64,000 nt of DNA from CAVSWT01 sp963775245 (lineage in GTDB: Bacteria; Bacteroidota; Ignavibacteria; Ignavibacteriales; Ignavibacteriaceae): contig CAVZID010000021.1 of the NCBI GenBank assembly GCA_963775245.1, positions 62,001 through 126,000 of the forward strand. The letters run 5' to 3'. Under the pieces are notes generated by a model. That model saw only the letters and a program-made list of their open reading frames with translations, was not told the origin of the DNA and made no database searches. Positions 43,886 through 52,800 of this stretch are shown one piece after another. The translations under genes and the position numbers were made by a program. Within the stretch, counting starts at the first letter, position 1. Every line of letters begins with the position of its first letter.

Positions 43886-46800
43886 ATGAAATCACAAAAT
43901 AATCAAAATCAAATATTAAAATTTACAGTCATTGTTATTTTAAATATAATAATTATGAACAACGGCTGTGGAAAAGGAGGTTCGGATTTCATGTACAATC
44001 TAAATTGGAATTATCAATACAATGATAAAGACCTTGTAAATAAAATAATTGATCCAGCCGGTAAAATTATAGAATTCAATTATGAATTTTTCCGGACAGA
44101 CGGAAAATCGATTCGAAGCATCCAAAAAACTACAGCAGATAGTAAAGCGCTCTATCAATTCAATCAATCAGGACAGTTGATGAAAATTGTAGATGATGCC
44201 GGAGCTACTGACTATGATTATTTTGATACGGGCCTTCTAAAATCCGTTAAGGAAATAGATAATCCATCAGTAAACTACACATATAATTCTGCGGGCATGA
44301 TTACATCAATTTCTCTAAACAACCGATACCGCGTTGAATACCAATATGATTTTCTTAACCGTCTCTCAGCTATTAAAATTCCATCGGGAGAAATAAAGTA
44401 TAATTATTATACTGGTGACGGGATAATAGAACGGCAACTACCTAACGGAATAAAAACACAGTATAAATATTCCCCGGATGGTAAACTTGAATCAATTACC
44501 CATATTAATAAAGATAATTATATTTTAATCAAGTATTCATATACTTATACGCCTGACGGTTTGATAAGCAGTATAGATGAGTGGACGACAAACGGAGAAA
44601 AAAAAATAAATTATAAATTTGATCAGGTACAAAGATTAATATCGTTTACAGATGGAAAAGGAAATAAAACGGAATATGAGTACGATAATTTCGGTAATCG
44701 CACTAAAGTAATTGTCAACGGCAAAGCTACTGAAACCTGCACATACGATGGTTTAGGCAGGTTGAAAACAATTAACGGCAAGACTTGTACTTATGATGGT
44801 GCCGGAAATTTTTTATCTGTTACCGAAGGGACAAACCAATTTAAATATAACGGTGAAAACCTACTCCAAAAAGTAAATGATATTTCTTATGAATATGATG
44901 GAAACGGACTTTTAATTTCGAGAACTGATAAAAATCAAAAAACAAATTTCATCAATAATCCGCTTGCTGATACCTGGCAGCCTTTATGTTCCAGTAATGA
45001 AAAAGGTAATGAAAATTATTATATATGGGAAGGAAACAATCCTATTGCCGTGATTGAAAACGGGAAAACAAAATTTTTATTAACTGACTATTTGAGTTCT
45101 GTAAGAGCCGTAACAGATGAAAAAGGAAACCTTACACAACAGATAAACTATACCCCGTTTGGAATGCCTGATCAAACATTTTCAAGTAATGATTTTATTC
45201 CCGGTTTTGCCGGATTGTTTTATGAACCTGATGTAAAAATTTATTTAACCAAATCACGGGCGTATAGCCCATACTCAGGACGTTTTTTACAGGTAGATCC
45301 TCAACATCGTATCCCAATGGGCTCACAGAAAGATTTTTCCTTATACGCTTATTGTGGAGAAGATCCAATTAATTATAAAGATATAATTGGAACACAGTCA
45401 CAATTTGTCTGGGGACCGGAGAATAGGGCCTGGCAATTTTTACATAATTTTAGCCCGACATATGCAAAACAGTTTTATGCAAATAAATCCAATCAAGCAA
45501 TCCAGAATGCGCGAGGAAGAGGTATTCTAGGTGGTATGGAAGCTACTGCTTGGGATTTAATTGGGGGATATATACCTGGTAAAGCAGCAAATAAAGGACA
45601 AGAAAAAGCACAACTTATTTGGTCATTATTAAGTGCAGGCACCGGATCAGCCGCTCTTACTGGTTTGGGATTAGGACGAACTTTCACTTCATCTTTAGTT
45701 AATTCTTTTGAAGGTAATTATGGTGAAGCAGCACTTGATATAGTTAGTTTATCCGGGTTTGAACTTGATAAAAGAGCTAAGAATCTTTTGACGGAGTCCA
45801 ATGGACAAATGATGTTAAATTTTATGAATAATAAAGCAAAATTGATGTCTGACATTTCTGAATCAATTGAAGGTTTCGATTTTTTAAGACTTTCTAATAA
45901 AACTCATCATGAATTGAAATCATTTTATTTCCCATCAAACGTTGGTGGTGTTTATCTCGGCGGTGCAGGCAATACATTAGAAGGGCTTGGGCAGTTAAGC
46001 GGGGTTGGAATTGATGAAGCAAACGGGAAATTGGTTTTGATTTCTGAAGATAAAGGGAAAATAGACCTGCCGCCGTTACGTATTGATGATATAGTAACAG
46101 TTTTCAGAAGTGTTTATCAAGATGGTGAAGCACCTTATGTATCGATAGATCCCGATTCGGTAAATCCGAGGGGGCCTGTCATGCATGCTCGGCATGGCAA
46201 AGCAACTGAGAATACTTATGTTGGATGGATATTGTTTGAATCAGATAGAATTATGAAGGCATTCAGCCTCGGAGAAGATAACATTACTAAAAAGCAAGTT
46301 ACAACAAAAATTGCAGGGTATGATGATGTATTAAATTCAATGTTTGAAGGTGAAAATAAACAGGAAACCTGGGAACGTTTTTGGATTGTTCCTGCAAGCG
46401 TGGATAAAAATGTTTCTACGAAAAACGAATTAACTCTTTTTAAAGTTCCCTTAATGGTCAAGACCCAGAAGATGATAATGAAACACGGTAAGCTGGAGCG
46501 TGCACCGGATGGGAAAATTTCCAAAGGCGCTGAGAAGTTTGCGAAATGGTTTACTGCAAATTATGATAAAATTGCTGAAGAGTCTTATTCACTTCCGCCA
46601 AAGGGAAGCAGATTCGATAAACCGGTCCCGGTTTTTAAAGAGTTGGAGCGCATCGCTGTAGTAACTGCCATAGCCGAGCAGCTTCGGGATCAGGGTGTTG
46701 TATTTCCGTTCTGGATGCGCAGCTATAATGTAAAAACATTCCAAACACCGGATACAACACCGGCTCATACCGTTACTCGAAAAAACGGCAATTCTATATT

Positions 46801-46942
46801 ATCTGTTTACGGAGGTGTAAATCTCTCACCTTCGGATGATAAAATTATTACTAAAAAATCTTCACCGGAAGCTAACCGTATTGAAGAAAAAATTTCCGGA
46901 ACATTTAAAACTTTAAATTATTTTAAAGCCGGTTACAATTAA
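43886..46942 (+). CDS. RHS-repeat lipoprotein with RHS core and unknown C-terminal domain
   Basis: 1018 residues as read. Lipoprotein signal ending 'NNGC' (Cys ~29), then YD/RHS repeats (residues ~35-400: 'YEYDNFGNRTKVIVNGKATE', 'CTYDGLGRLK'). An RHS core-associated motif follows ('AGLFYEPDVKIYLTKSRAYS', 'PYSGRFLQVDPQ', ~450-480). After the core, where a toxin would normally sit, come a ~110-residue glycine/alanine-rich linker and a ~300-residue unrecognised domain ('VYLGGAGNTLEGLGQLSGVG', 'GPVMHARHGKATENTYVGWI', 'ADR'-like 'ESDRIMKAFSLGEDN'). One extra base at 46917-46941 separates it from 47028-48683. RHS cages enclose exported toxins or surface ligands. Here a lipid anchor and the unusual order suggest a surface polymorphic protein. 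Confidence 0.75.
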   Translation: MKSQNNQNQILKFTVIVILNIIIMNNGCGKGGSDFMYNLNWNYQYNDKDLVNKIIDPAGKIIEFNYEFFRTDGKSIRSIQKTTADSKALYQFNQSGQLMKIVDDAGATDYDYFDTGLLKSVKEIDNPSVNYTYNSAGMITSISLNNRYRVEYQYDFLNRLSAIKIPSGEIKYNYYTGDGIIERQLPNGIKTQYKYSPDGKLESITHINKDNYILIKYSYTYTPDGLISSIDEWTTNGEKKINYKFDQVQRLISFTDGKGNKTEYEYDNFGNRTKVIVNGKATETCTYDGLGRLKTINGKTCTYDGAGNFLSVTEGTNQFKYNGENLLQKVNDISYEYDGNGLLISRTDKNQKTNFINNPLADTWQPLCSSNEKGNENYYIWEGNNPIAVIENGKTKFLLTDYLSSVRAVTDEKGNLTQQINYTPFGMPDQTFSSNDFIPGFAGLFYEPDVKIYLTKSRAYSPYSGRFLQVDPQHRIPMGSQKDFSLYAYCGEDPINYKDIIGTQSQFVWGPENRAWQFLHNFSPTYAKQFYANKSNQAIQNARGRGILGGMEATAWDLIGGYIPGKAANKGQEKAQLIWSLLSAGTGSAALTGLGLGRTFTSSLVNSFEGNYGEAALDIVSLSGFELDKRAKNLLTESNGQMMLNFMNNKAKLMSDISESIEGFDFLRLSNKTHHELKSFYFPSNVGGVYLGGAGNTLEGLGQLSGVGIDEANGKLVLISEDKGKIDLPPLRIDDIVTVFRSVYQDGEAPYVSIDPDSVNPRGPVMHARHGKATENTYVGWILFESDRIMKAFSLGEDNITKKQVTTKIAGYDDVLNSMFEGENKQETWERFWIVPASVDKNVSTKNELTLFKVPLMVKTQKMIMKHGKLERAPDGKISKGAEKFAKWFTANYDKIAEESYSLPPKGSRFDKPVPVFKELERIAVVTAIAEQLRDQGVVFPFWMRSYNVKTFQTPDTTPAHTVTRKNGNSILSVYGGVNLSPSDDKIITKKSSPEANRIEEKISGTFKTLNYFKAGYN

Positions 46943-47027
46943 TTCGGATAATAAAAAATATAACATCTCGGCTTTACCCGGATCAAATACAAAAGATTTA
47001 GGACCTTGCATATTAGATGAGAACGAC

Positions 47028-48683
47028 TTGTCTGTTCAAATTAATGGCGATTATTATTTATCTCTTACAAGAAAATATAATTCATTTGAAAAACCATTAG
47101 ACAATCTTTTCGGAAAATGCTGGTCGCTTGACCTGCCTTATTTAGAAAAACAAAAAATTCCTGTTAAACGGAAAGGAGATGTTACAGAATTTTCTTACGA
47201 TTACTATCTAATCTCTCCTCTAAACAGCTATTCGGAAAAAATTAAAGATATCTACGTAGGAGATGTAAAAGAAATCGGATTTAAAACGAAATTTATAATT
47301 AAAGATAATGTAAAACTGCATTTCAATGATGACGGCTTTTTGGTTGCAGTGGAAAGTAAACCCGTAACAATAATATACAATAGGGATAGTAATAACAGGA
47401 TATTCCAAATTGCCGGTATGTATGGAGATCTTGTTTTGGCCGATATGAAAATAAAGTACGGTAAAGATAAAATTGTATCGGTCACCGGCAGCAACGGCGA
47501 AATGGTTAAGTACAACTATTCCAATGACGGAACACTTATAAGCGTTGTAAACGATAACACTGTAACTAACTATGAATACAAAAATGATCTGGTAACGGCA
47601 ATTAAACAAAATGATAAATTATTAAAACAATTCAACTACAATTTAAAAGGACAATTGTTATCGGAAACAGGAGCTGACGGCTCTGAAACAATCAATCAAA
47701 TAAAATCTAATGAGAACGGCTATGAAATAATTAGCTCCGTCAATTCAAAAAATTCTAAAGAGGAAGAATCATTGTCAAAAGAAACTGTTCAATACGATTT
47801 TTCATATCGACCTGTTAAAAGAATATTAGATGACGGTTCGGTTATATCTGCTGATTACTCCGGCAAAGATCAGACAAAAATAGTAGTAACCGATCCGGGG
47901 GGAAATAAATTGAATATCACCAAATCAAACGACAACAAAAATGTTTTATACACATTGCCTGATGGAATTCACTATAGTGAGGAATATGATGAAAACGGAC
48001 AATTACTTTCTCTTAATCAAAATGACCAACCCCTTTTTAAACAGAAGTGGAATCCTGACGGCACACTTGCTCTTACTTCTTACAACAATCAATCAAACCA
48101 CTTCGAATACAATGAACAGGGTGTTTTGCAAAGGACACTAATAACTCCCCCGGGAAACCAATCAACCTGGAATGAGTGGGAGTCGTATGAATACGATAAG
48201 CTCGGCAGACTATCATCTGTTTCTGATTACTCCGGACTTGAAGTAAATTACGGTTATGATAAATCCGGACAGCTTGATCTGATTAATTCGAAGCAAGGCG
48301 GAATAAAAATTCTGAACCAGGATGGAGTAGTTAAAGAAGTTGAAACTCCTTGGGGCTCAAAATTGAATTACTCTTATGATAAAAATAATAACATTGAAGA
48401 GATTACAAATTCCAGGAATGGAAATACTGCAAACATTAAATTTAATAAAGGACAGATAAGTACAATAAAATTATTTAACGGAGCTGAGTATAAATACAAT
48501 TACGGTTCAGACGAAAATAACGGCAATTTAATAGAAAGTGTTAAAACACCATTAAATAACATTGAATATAAATATGATGACAACGGTAAATTAAACTCAG
48601 TATTGTGCAGTGATAAATATAGGCTAGGATATAATTATGATAATAAAGGAAGGATAAGCCAAATAACAATTTCGGGTAATTGA
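47028..48683 (+). CDS. RHS shell part continuing 43886-46942 after a frameshift
   Basis: 551 residues from a TTG; the frame is open from 46917 and no good start exists, so it is probably not independent. The upstream continuation reads 'KPVTINSDNKKYNISALPGS' and links smoothly to the end of the previous ORF. 'LTRKYNSFEKPLDNLFGKCW' is a typical RHS entry motif ('GxxWS' plug), followed by about 20 YD repeats ('YEYDKLGRLSSVSDYSGLEV', 'NYGYDKSGQL'). It ends inside repeats without a core domain. Joined, the gene would give 1598 residues in which an RHS core is followed by a fresh RHS N-terminal region, an unusual order that may come from fusion of two tandem rhs genes. Confidence 0.65.
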   Translation: MSVQINGDYYLSLTRKYNSFEKPLDNLFGKCWSLDLPYLEKQKIPVKRKGDVTEFSYDYYLISPLNSYSEKIKDIYVGDVKEIGFKTKFIIKDNVKLHFNDDGFLVAVESKPVTIIYNRDSNNRIFQIAGMYGDLVLADMKIKYGKDKIVSVTGSNGEMVKYNYSNDGTLISVVNDNTVTNYEYKNDLVTAIKQNDKLLKQFNYNLKGQLLSETGADGSETINQIKSNENGYEIISSVNSKNSKEEESLSKETVQYDFSYRPVKRILDDGSVISADYSGKDQTKIVVTDPGGNKLNITKSNDNKNVLYTLPDGIHYSEEYDENGQLLSLNQNDQPLFKQKWNPDGTLALTSYNNQSNHFEYNEQGVLQRTLITPPGNQSTWNEWESYEYDKLGRLSSVSDYSGLEVNYGYDKSGQLDLINSKQGGIKILNQDGVVKEVETPWGSKLNYSYDKNNNIEEITNSRNGNTANIKFNKGQISTIKLFNGAEYKYNYGSDENNGNLIESVKTPLNNIEYKYDDNGKLNSVLCSDKYRLGYNYDNKGRISQITISGN

Positions 48684-48815
48684 AATCGATTCAATACCTT
48701 TTTTGCGTTGTCGTAGATAAGTGAAATATTGTTTAATAGTCTTAGGTGTTATCCCTTTTTTAATTTTTAAGATCTTATATATCGTATACTGTATTATTTT
48801 CTAAATAATAAATCT

Positions 48816-49340
48816 ATGAAAACTTTTCCCATTTCAGTTCTCCTTTTCCAGTACCTATATCAATATATAGACATGATTTTTACAATTTGTATTTTACTGA
48901 TTTTAGGTGCAGGTGCATTTGGTATTTACAGACTGGCCATCTGGAAAATGAATGAAAGAGTAAAGAAGGTTTTTCATAATTCCCTTAAGTTAGCGGGAAT
49001 TTTAATTTTAGTATTTTTCTTTGCAGAAATGATATTTTCACTAATCACAATTCATCTTGTAAATAAACAGCTTGGCTTCAATTATGCAACACCCGATACT
49101 CCCAAAGGAGAACTTTTTGAAATAACTACGGTTGAACCCGGGAAAATAATGGAGAAGACCGGTCTAATTCCCGGAGACCAAATAGAAATGACAGCCGTAG
49201 ATGATCTCTATAAATTACTAATTAAAAATCAGGAGAAGGAAGTTGTCATACCTGTCCTAAGAGACAAAAAGAAAATTAAGATTAAGTTGAAAGTTCCCAG
49301 ATTGGATGTGCCACAGGCATATGCCTCATTTTTATATTGA
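48816..49340 (+). CDS. Membrane protein with PDZ-like domain
   Basis: 174 residues. Two membrane segments (about residues 18-44, 'MIFTICILLILGAGAFGIYR', and 58-82, 'LAGILILVFFFAEMIFSLIT') are followed by a PDZ-like domain (~98-165: 'TTVEPGKIMEKTGLIPGDQI' then 'KKIKIKLKVPR'). PDZ modules of this type bind C-terminal tails of exported proteins. No ribosome-binding site is obvious; an internal ATG at 48873 is an alternative start. It lies 132 bases after the RHS gene in the same direction. It may assist folding or sorting of the RHS protein. Confidence 0.6.
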   Translation: MKTFPISVLLFQYLYQYIDMIFTICILLILGAGAFGIYRLAIWKMNERVKKVFHNSLKLAGILILVFFFAEMIFSLITIHLVNKQLGFNYATPDTPKGELFEITTVEPGKIMEKTGLIPGDQIEMTAVDDLYKLLIKNQEKEVVIPVLRDKKKIKIKLKVPRLDVPQAYASFLY

Positions 49341-49394
49341 TGGTTTGTATTTATAGAAAATATTTTCACATTTTGTTAACCTATAGATTTGATT

Positions 49395-49871
49395 CTAATA
49401 ATTGTTTTCTATATCATCAAATAACCTTTTAATTTCACTGGCTAAATCCTGGAAATCATAATCCATTGCTATCTGATATGCTTCTCGTAAGACACTAAAT
49501 GCTTGCATTTTATTCCCTAATTTTGCCATAATGGCAGATTGAGTTATCTTACATTCAGCGAAATGCATTGGGTGATTTAATTCCTTATAAATCATTTCTT
49601 GTTCCCTATAAATATTTAAAGCCTTTTCAAATTTTCCTTCTTCAACTAACTTTTTCGCCTGATTACTTAACGAAACAGCAAGGCTTTCTTTTCTATTTCT
49701 CTCCGTTAAGTTTTGCTCCTTAATTTTCTCCATTTCATTATCTTTAAGTTTATTGTCAATCAACTCTTCAATCTCCACCTGGTTTTCTAAACTTGCTTTC
49801 AAACCTTCTGTGTTTCCTAATTGACGGCAAAGTTCTTCTTGTTCCTTTAGAAATTTCATTGCTAAATCCAA
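49395..49871 (-). CDS. C-terminal TPR fragment of the 49892-55288 protein
   Basis: 158 residues from a TTG. It continues the TPR pattern of the upstream gene ('LAMKFLKEQEELCRQLGNTE', 'KALNIYREQEMIYKELNHPM'). Upstream of the TTG the frame is open and reads 'LILKFQGKLDLAMKF'. Removing two single bases in 49895-49920 restores 'GLSTLLLNQALILKFQGK', a perfect repeat, giving one 1963-residue protein. It is unlikely to be an independent gene. Confidence 0.65.
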   Translation of the reverse strand: MDLAMKFLKEQEELCRQLGNTEGLKASLENQVEIEELIDNKLKDNEMEKIKEQNLTERNRKESLAVSLSNQAKKLVEEGKFEKALNIYREQEMIYKELNHPMHFAECKITQSAIMAKLGNKMQAFSVLREAYQIAMDYDFQDLASEIKRLFDDIENNY

Positions 49872-49891
49872 TTTCCCCTGAAATTTTAAAA

Positions 49892-52800
49892 TTAATTGCT
49901 TGGTTTAAAAGCAAAGTTTGAAAGGCCTTCTATGTATTTAATTTCGCGACACAATTGTTCCTGCTCTTTATAAAGATTCATCGCCTTATCCCAATCTTCA
50001 TTAATATAATGAATGTTCGCCTGCCACAACAATGAAGCCTGCAAATTAATATTATCTTTTAATTCTCTGCATAATTTTTCGTGTTCCTTAAATAATGGCA
50101 TTGCTTTGTCAAATTCTCGTAACTTATAATAAACATTTGCTCTACCAATAATAGCACTTGCAATATATTCTATATCATTAATTTCTCTTGAAATCCTTTC
50201 TTTTTTCACATATAGACTTAAAGCGTCTTCTAACTTATTTTGTATGAATAGAACATCAGCATGTCCGCCCAATGACCATGCTAATTGTATCTGAAAGTTA
50301 AACTTGTGGCATAATTCTTCTTGCATGCAGTATAGCCTAATAGCTTCCTCATAGTTAGCTAGACGATAATGTACTAACGCCTGGTTACCAAAAGACCTAG
50401 CTAGATGTGTCTTATCGGTTATTTCCCCACCAATAGTCTCTAACTCCTTATATATGCTTAGCGATTTATCAAAGTTATTTTTTTGAAAATATATAAGTGC
50501 TTGTTGATTCAACGTCCGCAGTAAATAATCCTTATTTTTAATTTTTCTACAAATATTTTCCTGTTCTTTATAAAGTGTTAGAGCTTCATCCCATTTCCCA
50601 CTAGAGTAAAATTTTTCTGCTCGATCAGAATAAATTTGCTGCAATCCTTCATAGTCGGAATTGGTGATATACATTTCCTCTTGTTCAACTTTTAATTTTA
50701 AATATTCATCATTTAACTGCATTTTATTATAGATCAAAGCTAAATCATCAAAAGCTTTACTAAGCCGTTCTGGTTTATCTAATTTTTTTGAAAATTCAAG
50801 TCTCTCTTTTAAAACATTTAATGCTTCGGAATATCTATTTTCTCTTTTTAGAATTTCACTTCTGAAAAATAGAGAGCATTCAATATTATTTATATCATTT
50901 TGTTGTCTGGATAATTCTTCAAAGCTAAAACAGATTTCCTTAGCTTCTTCATCATTATTGTTTTCTAATAAAACCGCAGTTTGAAATTTTAGATTATCAA
51001 TTAGTAAATCACTATTATTAAATTGTTTGCATAATTGTTCCTGCTTTTTTAATAATTTCAGAGCACTTTCAAAATCTTCCTTGTCTGAAAGGATATTCGC
51101 TTGTTCTTTAATGTTGTAAAAGATCGGATAAATTTTTTGGTCTTGTTCCAGATATGTCAATTGTTCCTGATATAACTTCAAAGCTTCATAAGGTCTACTT
51201 TGTTTTCTGTAGACATTCGCCTCTACACCAAGGATCCATTGATAACTATTTTTATCTTTCATTTTTTTAGAAAGTTCTTTATAGCGATTTATCAAGGGGA
51301 TAACTTCATCAATTTTTTCTAAATTGATATAAATCTCAATCTTAACTGATAGTATTGAAAGTTCCTGATCATCATTTTGGATCTGTTGGGATAAATCGTT
51401 AATAATGTTCAGAGCTTTTTCATATGAATGTGTTGATTTAAGAATCTGTGCGTAATGAAACAAAAAATTATTTATCTGCTTTGTATCCTGAATTTTATTA
51501 ACAAATTCTAATGCCCTCTCCATCTCTTTTATAGATTCCTTATAATTACCTTCTTTCTGATAAATTTCAGCATTGTAACCTATAATTTCGCATAATTCTG
51601 AAAATCGGTCATTTTTTCTAGCAAATTCCTCCACTTCTTGTAGTAATCTATGCACCTCAAAATAATTAGTATTTATTTCTTCAATTTCGGCTCTTTTAAA
51701 AAAGCTTTGTATATATTTTTTAGCTTTTCCGAGCTTTAAAGCAATTTCTCCAGCCTCAATTAAAATAGAATTGGCTTTATGAAAGTCGGATAGTTCTACT
51801 AAAACATCAACCTTAATCATTAGAGCATTTAATAATTCTGAAAGGAAACCAGATTCCCTGCAAATGTTTTCTTTTTTTTCAGAAAGTTTTAATGCTTCAG
51901 TCAAATTTCCTAAGTCTAAGTACAAATTGGCTTGATTTCCATAACAAACCTGTAAGCCATCTTTATTTCCTAATTTTAAATTCTCATTTTCAACCAATTG
52001 CATTATACTTAATGCCTTCTCCTTATCGCCTAATTCTTCATATATTAATGCTTGATTTCCTAAACTAGCTGCTCTGTCTAATTTAAGTCCAACTGAAGTA
52101 GCAATCTTTTCCTGTTCTTTATAAAGAATTAAAGCTTCCTCCAATTTCTCTTGATTATCTAATACGATCCCTTGATTTCCTAAAGTTCGCTGAATTCCTT
52201 CTGGTTTATTTAACTTTCTATAAATTACTTCTGCTTTTTTATAAAGATCTAATGCGGTGTCTAGATCACCCATTAATCGCAGAATTGTACCTCGACTATC
52301 AAAACAACAAGCAATACCCTCTAAATTACCTAATTCATTCCATAATAATTGAGATGCTTTTGATAATTCAAGTGCTTTTTTCAGATTCCCCTGATCTCTA
52401 AGAATTAAAGATTGATCATCTAAACAGGTTGCTTTTCCTTGTTTGCTGTTTAACTCGATATACAATTGTTCACAAATTTTTGATTTAGCTAAAGCTTCAT
52501 CAAGACTGCCTTTGTTCCAAAGAGTACCTACAGTATCTCTTATGCAATTAGCTTGTAATAATTTATCACCAATCCTAACAGACAATTCAGTTGCAGCCTT
52601 ATGTTTTTCTAACGATTGATCAAGTTCACCCAATACCTTTAACATTTCACCTTGCATATTTAAAGACGTTATGGCAAATGTTATTTGACCTATATCTTTG
52701 GCTAATCGTTCCGTTTCATCTAAATAATCAAGGACTTTTTTATAATCTCCTTTTATTTTTAATAAATTTGCCTGTAGATTTAGGGAATGAATGATACCCT

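Noticed and set aside
43886..49340. Complete RHS toxin-immunity pair with 48816-49340 as immunity gene
   Set aside because: The small gene encodes a two-TM PDZ-like protein typical of folding or protease partners, and no toxin domain is recognised to match it.
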